Part shown: in pieces, positions 9,266 to 18,956 of the stretch
Numbering within the stretch: the stretch's first letter is position 1
Layout: every line of letters begins with the position of its first letter
Notes under the pieces: model-generated
What the model saw: only the letters and a program-made list of their open reading frames with translations
What the model was told of the DNA's origin: nothing
The model's database searches: none
Program-made: the position numbers and the translations under genes
NCBI RefSeq assembly: GCF_000733925.1
Contig: NZ_JPOO01000003.1
Coordinates: 1,488,001 to 1,552,000, forward strand
Reading direction: 5' to 3'
Length of the DNA: 64,000 nt
Source of the DNA: Arenibacter algicola
GTDB taxonomy: Bacteria; Bacteroidota; Bacteroidia; Flavobacteriales; Flavobacteriaceae

Positions 9266-9282
9266 GATCTTAGTTTTTTTTA

Positions 9283-12200
9283 TTAAAATGTTATACCAAT
9301 TTTAAAACCTACCGGGATTACCCAGGGATCTACATTGTACCGCTCTATACCCTGTTTAAACTGCGTTCCCCTTTTATCCGTTCCCGATTCTGCCTGAAAT
9401 GCCCTTTCCGGATCCACACCAAAGGAAGAATCTTTGGTCCACAACATGATATTCCTGCTGTAAACGGATACACTAATATTGTCCAAGCCTGTCCTTTCTA
9501 TCAACTTGTTGGGCAGACTATAACTTAAGGATACCTCCCTTAGTTTAATGTAATCGGCATCGAACATATGGGGAGTTCCAAATTCCCATGGATTAGCCAC
9601 AGAAAAAGGTAGTATCGTAGTACCTACATCCCCAAGGTTTTCACTTTCCAATATAAAGTTACCATTTTCATCATGGGTTCCCCTTACCCCTGGACTAAAA
9701 ACTCCGTCATAAACTACGTTTCCACTAAAGGTCTCTGGCAAACCTCCATTACCTGGGGTACCACCAACAGACAAGAAATTCTCTCCATAAATCAATTCAT
9801 CTGCTCGATCCAACACCCATTGCTTTAATTCGGGGCCCGGTTCAGCTATTCCTGGATTGACCAAATTGTCAATCAATTGCTGACCGTAACCGTCCTCTAC
9901 CATATACCTAGAGGTTTGGGACATGTACTGTCCTCCCGAACGCCAATCGAAGGTCATATTCAAGGTAAAGTTCTTAAATGTAAGGCTGGATTGGAGTCCC
10001 ATGATAAAATCTGGGTTATAATTCCCTACCTTAACACGTTCTTCTTCCGGTAACCATTCAGAATCTTCCGCTTGTCCAATAAGTGGATATCCAAAATAAG
10101 GCGAATTGGGATCGGTTACCCTTTTAATTCTAGGGGAATACAGATTTCCCACAAGTCCGTCTTCACCAGTAGTAGGATCTGCAACATAAGCTCTGGAAAC
10201 ACTCTTGTTTTCACTCCATAATTCTATATAATCCACACCAGGGGCCAAGGCAACTACTTTGGATTCATTGGTGGTATAATTTAGATTTAGGTCCCAATTC
10301 CAATTTTCCGTTCTTATTGGTGTAATACCCAAAGACAATTCGTACCCTTCACTCTCCAAAACCCCAGCGTTAATACTTACGCTACCGTATCCAGAAGATC
10401 CTGGAATGGGGATACTGGGAACAATCTGGTTCCTATTTTCAACCGTGTAATAAGTACCCTCAAAACGAAACCTGTTATTGAACATCGTCAAGTCTAGCCC
10501 CAATTCTTTGGAAGTAGCCTCTTCGGGCTCCAAGGTTGGTGTACTTAGACTTCCAGGTGCCGTATACAAGACCGCATTCTCCCATTGTCCTGCATTATTG
10601 TAATATGCACCTAATTGATATGGGCTGGTATCGTTACCTACTCTGGCCCAACCTCCCCTAAGTTTAAAAAGATCTACCTTGGGTATATCTACAACCTCGC
10701 TCAACAAGAAGCTTAATGAGGCCGAAGGATAAAAATAAGAGCGATTATCTACTGGTAGCGTACTGGACCAATCGTTCCTAGCCGTTACATCCAGATACAA
10801 CATGTCCATAAAACCAAAGTTACCTAATGCGTAAACACTATTTATCCCCCTTTCACTAGTAAAACTGGAATAATTTAATGCCGTTGGGGCAATGTTTGAA
10901 ACCGTAAAAAGATCTGGCACAACTAGTCCAACACGTGATGCGGCGGAGTTATTTAGTCCGGTATTCTTTTGGTACATTAAGTTACCACCACCCGAGATAC
11001 TAAAATCAAAATCTCCCAAATCCTTGGTAAAAGTGGCCAACAGATCCACATTGGTCTCTACCCCGTCTGTCTTGGAAATACCGTAAGTTCCATTGTTGGA
11101 CTCCCTGTCATATCCGGGAGACATTTTGGTTTCCTGGGTCTGATTATAACTATTTAGGTTATAACTACTCCGAACTTTAAAGGATGGCGAAATATTCCAA
11201 TCCAACACCATGTTTCCATAGACCCTGTAACGTGAATAACTGTTATTTACTCCATAAGCAAGGAAATAAGGGTTGTTATACCCAGGGGCCAAGGTTAATA
11301 CATCCGTACCAGGAAGGTCATAATCTCTAAGTAGGCCGAGATCAATATTGGCTGGCGTAGAGTATGCCCATTGTAATGGATTGGCACCCCTATTCGAGGC
11401 TGGTCTATTATCTGCATAACTGTGCACCACATTTACATTGGTGCTCAAAATAAACTTATCGTTCAAGCTTGATGAAGCCGATAGGGAAAAACTGTTCCTA
11501 TTAACATCGGAATTGGGAACAAGGCCGGTATTCTGCATATTGGTCACGCCCATTCTGTAGTTCATGAACTCTGTACTATTGGTAACCTCAAGACTATTTG
11601 TGGTTGTAATTCCGGTTTGTACAAAATTCTTGACATTATTTGGATACGATTTCAATTCTGTTGGGATGGGAACCCCATTGGCATCCACAGGAGCGTTCCA
11701 CTGTACCGCAAAATATCCGCGATCCAGTTCGGGACCACCATTACCTCCTGACAATTGTACATCCGGAAGTAAGTTACTGCCTCCTTGCGATTCTGGTGAA
11801 AAAGAGAACAAACCTGACGCAAACCTAGTTTGTTGTTCCAAGAATCTATAGGGAACATCAAACACCGTATTGGTAGTAAAGGAAACTTTCATTTTTTCCT
11901 TGTCCTTGGCCTTTTTGGTAGTGATAAGAACCACCCCATTACCTGCTCGGGAACCATATAGTGCCGCAGCACTAGGTCCTTTAAGGATACTTACATCCTC
12001 AATACTATTGGGATCCAAATCCGATACGGCATTTCCATAATCCACTCGGTTGTCACTACCAAACCCCCCAATGTTGTTCAAGGAATTGGTTACTGGAACC
12101 CCATCTATAACAAATAGTGGTTGATTGTCAGAACTAAGAGAAATGGCACCACGAATTACCATGCTCACCGAAGAACCTGTACCTCCTGTAGAGTTTAGGG

Positions 12201-12684
12201 TTACACCCGCTACTTTTCCGGATAGGGAATTTAATACGTTCTCTTGGGCCACCCTTGTTAGTTCTTCTCCGGCGACATTTTCTACGGAGTAACCTAAGGA
12301 CTTATCCTCCCTTTTTATACCCAAAGCCGTTACCACCACCTCGTCCAATGCCTCTGCACTGGGAGCCAAAGCAATATTAATGGTGGTCTTTCCATTCACT
12401 GCTATTTCCTGTGGTTCAAAACCCAAATAGGAATAAACAAGCGTACCGTTACCGTTTGGAACATTAATACTGTAGTTCCCATCAAAATCTGATGAAACTC
12501 CCTGGGAAGTCCCTTTAAGAACGATACTTACTCCTGGCAAAGGCATTCCATCTTCGGAAGATGTAACGCTACCCGTTACCGTATGCTGAGCTGATTGGGC
12601 CATAACCGAAGTGGTGCAGAAAACCAGCAACACCATGGACAGTTGCCCAAACATCCGAATTTTATTTTTTAAATATGTGTTCAT
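9283..12684 (-). CDS. SusC/RagA-family TonB-linked outer-membrane transporter
   Basis: 1133 residues. A signal peptide (about 1-29, ending VMAQ) is followed by a carboxypeptidase-regulatory-like domain (about 34-110, GVSIVLKGTSQGVSSDFDG), the TonB-box-like ALDEVVVTALG (about 113-123), a plug with the SusC signature around SLSGKVAGVTL and VLITTKKAK, and a long beta-barrel ending in phenylalanine (KIGITF), as needed for BAM insertion. With its SusD partner it imports a ligand across the outer membrane with TonB energy. No extra domain or truncation is seen. Second gene of the PKD-SusC-SusD operon. Confidence 0.96.
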   Translation of the reverse strand: MNTYLKNKIRMFGQLSMVLLVFCTTSVMAQSAQHTVTGSVTSSEDGMPLPGVSIVLKGTSQGVSSDFDGNYSINVPNGNGTLVYSYLGFEPQEIAVNGKTTINIALAPSAEALDEVVVTALGIKREDKSLGYSVENVAGEELTRVAQENVLNSLSGKVAGVTLNSTGGTGSSVSMVIRGAISLSSDNQPLFVIDGVPVTNSLNNIGGFGSDNRVDYGNAVSDLDPNSIEDVSILKGPSAAALYGSRAGNGVVLITTKKAKDKEKMKVSFTTNTVFDVPYRFLEQQTRFASGLFSFSPESQGGSNLLPDVQLSGGNGGPELDRGYFAVQWNAPVDANGVPIPTELKSYPNNVKNFVQTGITTTNSLEVTNSTEFMNYRMGVTNMQNTGLVPNSDVNRNSFSLSASSSLNDKFILSTNVNVVHSYADNRPASNRGANPLQWAYSTPANIDLGLLRDYDLPGTDVLTLAPGYNNPYFLAYGVNNSYSRYRVYGNMVLDWNISPSFKVRSSYNLNSYNQTQETKMSPGYDRESNNGTYGISKTDGVETNVDLLATFTKDLGDFDFSISGGGNLMYQKNTGLNNSAASRVGLVVPDLFTVSNIAPTALNYSSFTSERGINSVYALGNFGFMDMLYLDVTARNDWSSTLPVDNRSYFYPSASLSFLLSEVVDIPKVDLFKLRGGWARVGNDTSPYQLGAYYNNAGQWENAVLYTAPGSLSTPTLEPEEATSKELGLDLTMFNNRFRFEGTYYTVENRNQIVPSIPIPGSSGYGSVSINAGVLESEGYELSLGITPIRTENWNWDLNLNYTTNESKVVALAPGVDYIELWSENKSVSRAYVADPTTGEDGLVGNLYSPRIKRVTDPNSPYFGYPLIGQAEDSEWLPEEERVKVGNYNPDFIMGLQSSLTFKNFTLNMTFDWRSGGQYMSQTSRYMVEDGYGQQLIDNLVNPGIAEPGPELKQWVLDRADELIYGENFLSVGGTPGNGGLPETFSGNVVYDGVFSPGVRGTHDENGNFILESENLGDVGTTILPFSVANPWEFGTPHMFDADYIKLREVSLSYSLPNKLIERTGLDNISVSVYSRNIMLWTKDSSFGVDPERAFQAESGTDKRGTQFKQGIERYNVDPWVIPVGFKIGITF

Positions 12685-12735
12685 AAAATTGTTTTGTAGT
12701 TAGTTATTTATTTTAAATGATTGACACCTAAATGA

Positions 12736-13689
12736 TTAATTCACAACTTCAAACGTGAGCACGAGTCCATTAGTGTTTATTCCCGGCGCACTAGGTTCTG
12801 CCGCCATAAACATGACCAACCTCATTGAATTATCCTTAATTTCCTGTACCATCACCTTGCGCTGAAAATCCATGAAACCAATGAATTCCGTACCCGAAAA
12901 ATCCAAGGTACTTACCCCGCTATAAGTCAAAGAGCCTCCCGGACCAAATACAGAGGATACCGTAAGATCTTCATTTTCAACATAAGTAAATGTTGCATCC
13001 GATTCTGGGGTATAGGTCGCTGTACATAACCCAAAGCTTTGATCACTGCTTGGGTTTACAATATTGGCACCACCTGTGGTGAGCAATTGAAAGACAAGCC
13101 CACTAAAAGAAGCCCCATCGGCCTTTACATCATGGCTATAACTTCCATCAAAATAAAAGGTAAATTCATCTTGATACACTTCTCCCAATCCAAGACCTAC
13201 CCCAAATATACCGGCAGGCAATGGATTTGGCGCCCCATCAAATGGGGTTAGAGCAGCATCCGCATATGCAAAATAATCCTTATCGGAATGTCCACTGGAA
13301 AGCCTCCAGGTTTTACCATTAGGAGCGGTTGGCCCACCAGTAAGTAATATATAAGGAGTAAGATCTATTGCAAGCCTAACTTCCTTGCTAACAGAACTTC
13401 CATCTGAAGATGTGGCCGTTAATTTGGCTGTGTAGTATCCACCTTCGGAATAAACATGTACCGGGTTTTTCTCACTGCTAGTAGTTCCATCCCCAAAATC
13501 CCACGCCCATGAGGCGGCATTGTTGGTCAACCCTTGGAAGGCTACTTTTTTCCCCACGACACTCTGAAAAATATCGGCGGAAAGAGGAATATCTTCCGAA
13601 CTGGAACTATCATCTGAGCTACAGGAAGACAGGGACAGTATCATCGAAAATAAAATTCCATACAACAGTATTAGATTTTTTTTAGTCAT
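12736..13689 (-). CDS. PKD-domain surface lipoprotein, first gene of the SusCD operon
   Basis: 317 residues. The signal peptide has lipobox SLSSC and is followed by the acidic/serine run SSDDSSSSED, typical of surface-exported Bacteroidota lipoproteins. Residues about 35-110 form a PKD domain with the core WAWDFGDGTTS and HVYSEGGYYTAKLTA. The rest is a beta-rich domain starting near GKTWRLSSGHSDKDY that I do not recognise by name. In this position, just before SusC, such proteins are usually surface glycan-binding proteins; that role is inferred from context. It is 51 bp upstream of the SusC gene. Confidence 0.85.
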   Translation of the reverse strand: MTKKNLILLYGILFSMILSLSSCSSDDSSSSEDIPLSADIFQSVVGKKVAFQGLTNNAASWAWDFGDGTTSSEKNPVHVYSEGGYYTAKLTATSSDGSSVSKEVRLAIDLTPYILLTGGPTAPNGKTWRLSSGHSDKDYFAYADAALTPFDGAPNPLPAGIFGVGLGLGEVYQDEFTFYFDGSYSHDVKADGASFSGLVFQLLTTGGANIVNPSSDQSFGLCTATYTPESDATFTYVENEDLTVSSVFGPGGSLTYSGVSTLDFSGTEFIGFMDFQRKVMVQEIKDNSMRLVMFMAAEPSAPGINTNGLVLTFEVVN

Positions 13690-13821
13690 AAATAACAGTT
13701 TTTAGTTAGTTTTTTTTGCGCTCAAAGATCAAAAATTAACAATTACCAAAATCTTGTTCCCTACTTGATAACCACTAGTTAACGATATGTTAATATTAGA
13801 ACCTTTAGATTACACTATTAC

Positions 13822-13829
13822 CAAAAATA
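13822..13829 (-). promoter_or_regulatory. Candidate -7 box for the PKD-SusC-SusD operon
   Basis: On the minus strand TATTTTTG fits the Bacteroidota -7 consensus TAnnTTTG, with ATTG 18 bp upstream as a weak -33 box. It would give a leader of roughly 125 bases. Confidence 0.35.
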
Positions 13830-13908
13830 TATTTAAATTATTCAAAACAATTCAGATATATTATTAAATATGCATTATATATTAACCCTCGATTTAAGAA
13901 ATTAAATA

Positions 13909-13958
13909 TATTTTTGTAAAATAAGTCAATATTCTTATTAAGTTTTATGCATGCATAA
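13909..13958 (+). promoter_or_regulatory. Candidate -7 box and 14-bp palindrome before the first ceramidase-fold gene
   Basis: TATTTTTG (13909-13916) fits the -7 consensus TAnnTTTG; no clear -33 box is seen. Thirty bases on, TTATGCATGCATAA (13945-13958) is a perfect palindrome in the would-be leader, 35 bp before the ATG. An operator is possible but unproven. The remaining part of this 303-bp gap is featureless AT-rich DNA. Confidence 0.35.
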
Positions 13959-13992
13959 TAGGAGCATTTTTAACATTTAAATGTGAAGATTT

Positions 13993-15279
13993 ATGAAAAA
14001 TATTTCTTACAAATCTTGTAAGTTAAGATTTACGAATCTGATCTTTATCTTTTTAGTTTCTTTTAATATACATTCCCAACAACTAAAGGCGGGTGCGGCC
14101 AAACGGGTAATTACCCCTGACCCGTTAATTTCCGTTTCTGGTGGTGTTGGCACCCCTAAGCCCACAACCGAAAAAAAAGGGGAACTTTATGTTAGGGCCA
14201 TGGTACTGGAAAAGGGGAAAGAAAAGATAGCCATCGTTAATATAGACAATCTGGGATGGCCGGCAGCACTGGGCAATAGAGCAAGAAAATTGATCAAGAA
14301 CATTCCGTTCAACAATATATTAATCGGTGCCACACATACCCATAGCGCTCCGGACGCCTATGCTTTCCCTGACGAAAAAGGCAATTATGCAGCCGACTTA
14401 GAGTATCTTGACTGGTGCGTGACCCAAATTGCGGATGCGGTAAATGAGGCTTCAACAAATATGGAACCCGCCAAACTAAAAATTGCCGTTGGGGAAGCCA
14501 ATGGTAAAATAGCCTACAATTATTACGCCCCTGATTTGTACGACCCAAGATGCGGTGTAATACAAGCCCTGGGCAATAAAGGCAAAAACAAGGACCTACC
14601 TATAGTAACTTTGGTAAACTATGCCATTCATCCAGAAGTAATAGGTAGTGATCAAGGAATACTTAGCCCAGACCTTATAGGTCCGTTGTACGACAGGATT
14701 GAAGCCAAGACAGGCGGGATGGCCTTGTTTATGAACGGTGCCCAAGGAGGAATGGTAACGGCAGACAATAGACAGGATGATAATACGGAAGTCAACGATT
14801 GGGAAGAATGCAAACGAATTGGGAACCTTTTGGCAGACGAGGCCTTGAGGATTTTATCGGAGGCCAAAATCCAAGAGGATCCAAAACTTTTTTGTGCTTC
14901 CAAACAGGCTGAATTTCCGATAGATTCGGAAATGATGCGGTACATTTTAAACAATTCGCCCTTAAAAATGGGCAACTCAGACCAAATTGTTACTACAACC
15001 CTAAACCTATTGAATATTGGATCTGCGCAAATCCTGACCATACCAGGTGAAGCCCTACCTAATATAGGATACTATTTAAAAAGAAATATGCCCACGGAAC
15101 ATCCATTTCTGTTTGGATTGACCAATGATGCCTTTGGGTATATTTTGACCAAAGAAGATTTTAACAGTTTTAAAAGATATATGTATGTAAGTCGCACCAG
15201 TCTAGGGGAACAAACAGGAGAAATCCTTATCAATGATCTATTGACCCTAATCGAAAACAGTCCAAAACCTAATAAGTAA
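13993..15279 (+). CDS. Secreted neutral-ceramidase-fold hydrolase (paralogue 1)
   Basis: 428 residues. The signal peptide ends near residue 29 (FNIHSQ). The protein matches the N-terminal domain of neutral/alkaline ceramidases: GAAKRVITPDP at the start, ATHTHSAPD (113-121) with the zinc histidine, NYAIHPE (209-215) with a second metal histidine, and TNDAFGYILTKEDF near the C-terminus. Characterised ceramidases carry their serine nucleophile in a GDxSPN-like motif; here the equivalent stretch is MNGAQGGMVTADN, without that serine. The C-terminal beta-sandwich of true ceramidases is also absent (usual length over 650). It may therefore cleave another amide or ester. First gene of a plus-strand set of hydrolases, divergent from the SusCD operon. 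Confidence 0.8.
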   Translation: MKNISYKSCKLRFTNLIFIFLVSFNIHSQQLKAGAAKRVITPDPLISVSGGVGTPKPTTEKKGELYVRAMVLEKGKEKIAIVNIDNLGWPAALGNRARKLIKNIPFNNILIGATHTHSAPDAYAFPDEKGNYAADLEYLDWCVTQIADAVNEASTNMEPAKLKIAVGEANGKIAYNYYAPDLYDPRCGVIQALGNKGKNKDLPIVTLVNYAIHPEVIGSDQGILSPDLIGPLYDRIEAKTGGMALFMNGAQGGMVTADNRQDDNTEVNDWEECKRIGNLLADEALRILSEAKIQEDPKLFCASKQAEFPIDSEMMRYILNNSPLKMGNSDQIVTTTLNLLNIGSAQILTIPGEALPNIGYYLKRNMPTEHPFLFGLTNDAFGYILTKEDFNSFKRYMYVSRTSLGEQTGEILINDLLTLIENSPKPNK

Positions 15280-15311
15280 AGCAATTCTTAACCATATAAT
15301 ACAAGTTCCAA

Positions 15312-16697
15312 ATGAGAAAGTTGGTTTCTATTTTTTTAACGTTGTCCTTATTATGTATATTTTCCTGCAAGGACAGTCCAAAAAAACTGGTGGAAAATGT
15401 TTCCCCAGCTTCAACTGAAATAACTCCTTCCATTGCGTTACAAAGTTACTTAAACAACGAAGATCAAACGTATAAATGGGAATTGAAAGAGAATTATGCC
15501 ATAGGGGGTGTAACCGCTTATGAGCTTATGCTGACCTCCCAAAAATGGCGGGAACACGTCTGGACCCATGAACTCACCATACTGGTCCCTAAAGAAGTTG
15601 CCCATGACGGGGCACTTTTATTGATTACTGGCGGAAGCATAAAAGAGGGGATACCCAATTGGTCTAACAATGAAGAAGATAAAAAATCCATCAGTTTTGC
15701 ACAGGTAGCCGAAAAGAACAAGGCCATAGTGGCCATTGTTAGACAGGTACCCAACCAACCTCTATATGATGGCCTTACGGAAGATGAACTTATTTCCTTT
15801 ACCCTTCACAATTATAAAAACGACAAAGACCTAACGTGGCCCTTATTATTTCCTATGGTAAAAAGTGCTGTCAGAGCCATGGATGCAGTTCAGGAATTCA
15901 GCAGTAAAAATCTTGAAAAGGAGGTCACACGCTTTACGGTAACCGGAGCTTCCAAAAGAGGCTGGACCACTTGGTTGACCGGAGCAAACGACAAAAGGGT
16001 AGAGACCATAGCACCAATGGTAATTGACGTTTTAAATATGCCCGTAAGCTTGGATTACCAAATTACGGCTTGGAACGAATATAGTATTCAGATCAATGAC
16101 TACATTAAATTGGAAATCCCCCAAACTGTGGGAACCGAGGATGGCAAGGCCATAACCCAAATGGTAGACCCTTATTCCTATAGGGCCAATTTAACCATGC
16201 CCAAATTAATTTTTATAGGCACCAATGATGAATACTGGCCTGTAGATGCCATTAAAAATTACATCAACGATATTCCTGGTGAAAATTATATTCACTATGT
16301 ACCCAATGCCGGCCATGACCTAGGTGATGGAAAACAGGCCATAAGGGCCCTGAGTGCCTTTTGGGGCAAATCCTTGAGCAAGTCGCCACAGACTTCCCTT
16401 TCCTATGACCTAACTACTGACGAAACCTCGGCGACCTTGACAGTCAAAACCACTTCCGATGAACTTGAAAATGCCTATATATGGTCTGCCGATTCATCGG
16501 ACCGGGACTTTAGGGACGAAGAATGGACCTCTAAAAAATTGGACTCCAAAGACCACGACCATATTTTTCAGCAGGTAAAATTTCCAAAAAGTGGCTATAA
16601 GGCATTTTATATAGATTTGGAGTACAAAGACCCCAACGGAGGGAAATATACCAAGAGTACCAGAATGTATGTAGCGGACGACGATGAAATTCTATAG
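15312..16697 (+). CDS. PqaA-type (PhoPQ-activated pathogenicity-related) alpha/beta hydrolase lipoprotein
   Basis: 461 residues with lipobox CIFSC near residue 19. It matches the PhoPQ-activated pathogenicity-related protein family over its length. The alpha/beta-hydrolase elements are GASKRGWTTWL (nucleophile serine), FIGTNDEYWPVDA (aspartate) and VPNAGHDLGDG (histidine). A beta domain of about 90 residues follows (SLSYDLTTDETSATLT). The family's chemistry is poorly known; an esterase or amidase in the periplasm or on the outer membrane is likely. It starts 32 bp after the ceramidase-fold gene and overlaps the next gene by 14 bp, so they form an operon. Confidence 0.85.
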   Translation: MRKLVSIFLTLSLLCIFSCKDSPKKLVENVSPASTEITPSIALQSYLNNEDQTYKWELKENYAIGGVTAYELMLTSQKWREHVWTHELTILVPKEVAHDGALLLITGGSIKEGIPNWSNNEEDKKSISFAQVAEKNKAIVAIVRQVPNQPLYDGLTEDELISFTLHNYKNDKDLTWPLLFPMVKSAVRAMDAVQEFSSKNLEKEVTRFTVTGASKRGWTTWLTGANDKRVETIAPMVIDVLNMPVSLDYQITAWNEYSIQINDYIKLEIPQTVGTEDGKAITQMVDPYSYRANLTMPKLIFIGTNDEYWPVDAIKNYINDIPGENYIHYVPNAGHDLGDGKQAIRALSAFWGKSLSKSPQTSLSYDLTTDETSATLTVKTTSDELENAYIWSADSSDRDFRDEEWTSKKLDSKDHDHIFQQVKFPKSGYKAFYIDLEYKDPNGGKYTKSTRMYVADDDEIL

Positions 16698-17601
16698 TAA
16701 AAAACGGATATATTGGTTTTTGGGGATAATTACCTTTCTGCTATTATTGGCATTTACCTTCTTTTACGCCAGTGATACCAGCAAGGCCTTCCCCATAGAC
16801 GAATATTATGCCTATGACCAGGCCATCCCGCTAAAAGATTCTCTTAGCCTACTAAAGGACACAACAGATTTTAAGTTATATCACATATCATATCAAAGCG
16901 TACACCAAAAAAAAGTAAGCGGTCTTTTGAGCCTGCCCAAAATTAGCCCCTCCCCCCTGCCCGTGGTCATTTTAATGCACGGCCTTGGAGACAACAAGAA
17001 CGTGGATTACGTAGCCTACGGCAACGATCTTTTTCTCAAAAATGGCTATGCGGTATTGAGGATCGATTTTAGCGAGCATGGGGAAAGAAAAGGAGATTTT
17101 CATGATTTTAGCCTAACCGGGAAATACAAATACTGGAGTAGGGACATTATAAGTCAGACCGTATTCGACCTTAGACGTGCGGTCGATTTTATTGAAACAA
17201 GGGAGGAACTGGATGCCCAAAGAATAGGATACTATGGTATAAGTCTGGGAGGAATTACGGGCACCATATTTTGCGGAATAGATAATCGAATAAAAGTGCC
17301 AATTGTTGCCTTGGCTGGTGGACAATTGAATTTATTGTACGAAAAAGAAGCCCTGACCAAGGAGGCAAAAGACTTTGTAAGCATTATTGAGCCCCTAAAC
17401 TTTGTCAAGAAGATTGCTCCGCGTCCGTTCCTCATGTTAAATGCAAAAAACGATGAAATAGTACCTCCTTTAATGAGCACCCTGCTCTTTAATGAGGCAC
17501 AAGAACCTAAAGAGATTATTTGGTACGATGCAAAACATAGGGACGCTCCGCTGGACATTATTTATGGAGACGGACTCAACTGGTTTAAAAAATATTTATA
17601 A
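16684..17601 (+). CDS. Membrane-anchored alpha/beta hydrolase
   Basis: 305 residues. An N-terminal membrane anchor (about 8-28) precedes an alpha/beta-hydrolase domain with VVILMHGLGDNKN (oxyanion-hole region), YYGISLGGITG (nucleophile serine), NAKNDEIVPPLM (acid) and AKHRDAP (histidine), so the triad is complete. It resembles the dienelactone-hydrolase/acetyl-esterase type. It should act in the periplasm, tethered to the inner membrane. The start overlaps the end of the PqaA-like gene by 14 bp. It probably removes acyl groups from the substrate of this locus, but specificity cannot be read. Confidence 0.85.
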   Translation: MKFYSKKRIYWFLGIITFLLLLAFTFFYASDTSKAFPIDEYYAYDQAIPLKDSLSLLKDTTDFKLYHISYQSVHQKKVSGLLSLPKISPSPLPVVILMHGLGDNKNVDYVAYGNDLFLKNGYAVLRIDFSEHGERKGDFHDFSLTGKYKYWSRDIISQTVFDLRRAVDFIETREELDAQRIGYYGISLGGITGTIFCGIDNRIKVPIVALAGGQLNLLYEKEALTKEAKDFVSIIEPLNFVKKIAPRPFLMLNAKNDEIVPPLMSTLLFNEAQEPKEIIWYDAKHRDAPLDIIYGDGLNWFKKYL

Positions 17602-17620
17602 ATTAAAACATCAAAAAAAA

Positions 17621-18649
17621 ATGAAAAAGTCATATCTATTTACCTTATCCCTGAGCTTTTGCATGTCCCTCTTCTTAAGTGGTTGCGGGGAAAAGAAAAA
17701 AAATGTCGATGAAGCCCTTAACAATTCCCCTACGGAACAGGAAGCGACCTTGGAAGCAAAAAACTGGGCCGAAAAATTAGGATGGCCTGCTGGAAAAAAA
17801 GTAATCATGTTACATGCGGATGACATTGGGATGTGTCCAGAGGCAAACATTGCTGCCAAGGACCAATTGAGCAAGGGGGAAATACAGTCTGCTGCCGTAA
17901 TGATACCTTGTCCCAACGCTGAAGAATTCATCAATTGGGCCAAAGAAAACCCTGCTATGGATGTTGGTCTGCACCTTACGCTTACCAGTGAATGGAAAAA
18001 ACATCGTTGGGGCCCTATTACGCCAGACGAAGAGGTCCCTGGACTATTGGATCCGGAAAACATGCTATGGAGGAGCGTACCGGAAGTAGTGCAACATGCT
18101 TCGGCCGAAGAGGTGGAAAAAGAAATACGGGCCCAAATTGAACAATCCATTGCCTGGGGTTATAGGCCGGACCATATAGACACCCATATGGGCACTTTGT
18201 TCGGGGATCCAAGTTATGTAAAGGCCTATATGAAAGTGGCCCAGGAATACGGCATTCCTGCAAATATTATTGATATATCCGTACCAGCGGTTTTGGCAGA
18301 ATTTAGAAAACAGGGGTATCCTATGGACGATTCCGTAGTAAAAATGTCAGAAGAATACACTTTGCCCAAATTGGACTTTTTTAGCAGTGCACCAAAGGCG
18401 GATTCCTATGAGGAAAAAGTGGAAAATTTTAAGACATTGATAAAATCCCTGCAACCCGGACTTACCGAAATCATTTTTCACCCGTCCGTTGAAACCGATA
18501 ACCTAAGGGGCATTACGGGATCTTGGCAACAAAGGGTCTGGGAATCACAGATTTTTGCGGATCCCGATCTTATTAATTTCTTCAAAGAAGAAGGGATAAT
18601 TTTTACCAATTGGAAAGAAATCATGACTAGGTTCAATTCCATGAAATAA
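17621..18649 (+). CDS. ChbG/YdjC-family carbohydrate deacetylase lipoprotein
   Basis: 342 residues from the ATG at 17621, which gives a clean lipoprotein signal (LFLSGC, cysteine near residue 20); a longer frame from 17492 lies inside the preceding gene. The YdjC metal-binding motifs are HADDIGMCPEAN (about 65-76) and HIDTHMGTLFG, with GLHLTLTSEW between them. The family removes N-acetyl groups from amino-sugar oligosaccharides. A lipid-anchored version outside the cytoplasm is unusual for ChbG itself but is common in Bacteroidota hydrolase clusters. It begins 19 bp after the alpha/beta-hydrolase gene and closes this plus-strand run. Confidence 0.85.
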   Translation: MKKSYLFTLSLSFCMSLFLSGCGEKKKNVDEALNNSPTEQEATLEAKNWAEKLGWPAGKKVIMLHADDIGMCPEANIAAKDQLSKGEIQSAAVMIPCPNAEEFINWAKENPAMDVGLHLTLTSEWKKHRWGPITPDEEVPGLLDPENMLWRSVPEVVQHASAEEVEKEIRAQIEQSIAWGYRPDHIDTHMGTLFGDPSYVKAYMKVAQEYGIPANIIDISVPAVLAEFRKQGYPMDDSVVKMSEEYTLPKLDFFSSAPKADSYEEKVENFKTLIKSLQPGLTEIIFHPSVETDNLRGITGSWQQRVWESQIFADPDLINFFKEEGIIFTNWKEIMTRFNSMK

Positions 18650-18710
18650 ATGGAGTTTTCAATCAAAATATACTCCACCTCGGAATGTAAAGGCGGTCAC
18701 GGCTAAATAA

Positions 18711-18878
18711 AAGGTATTAAACCTCAGGGCAAGCCCGTCTGCCGACAAAGGCAGGCCCTGAACCCAATAATCGGAATCGACCCAAGGGTCGAGGTATTGA
18801 ACCTAGATCCCGCCGAAAAAGGCGGGATTAGTTCAACTTACAATTTTCAGTGCGTCTTACTGACTTCTCAAAATTGAG
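18711..18878. repeat. Cluster of palindromes and a short direct repeat in a convergent gap
   Basis: The 307-bp gap between two convergent genes holds no gene. GGTATTRAACCT occurs twice (18713 and 18793). Nested hairpins follow: CAGGGC/GCCCTG (18725/18755) with inner CTGCC/GGCAG; TCGACCC/GGGTCGA (18777-18792); ATCCCGCC/GGCGGGAT (18807-18828) inside TTGAAC/GTTCAA (18797/18831); and CTCAA/TTGAG (18867-18878). The GC-rich stems may act as a two-way terminator. The repeated layout also resembles a small mobile palindromic element. Confidence 0.5.
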
Positions 18879-18956
18879 TTTCACTAATAAAATAAGCCCT
18901 AAATACCTCCTGCCTTGTCAAATGGTAATTTGTTTTAGCCCTTATACATCTTGTCA

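Noticed and set aside
17611..18150. A 179-codon minus-strand open frame in the YdjC gene
   Set aside because: YdjC motifs are intact on the plus strand, and the opposite translation has no recognisable domain.
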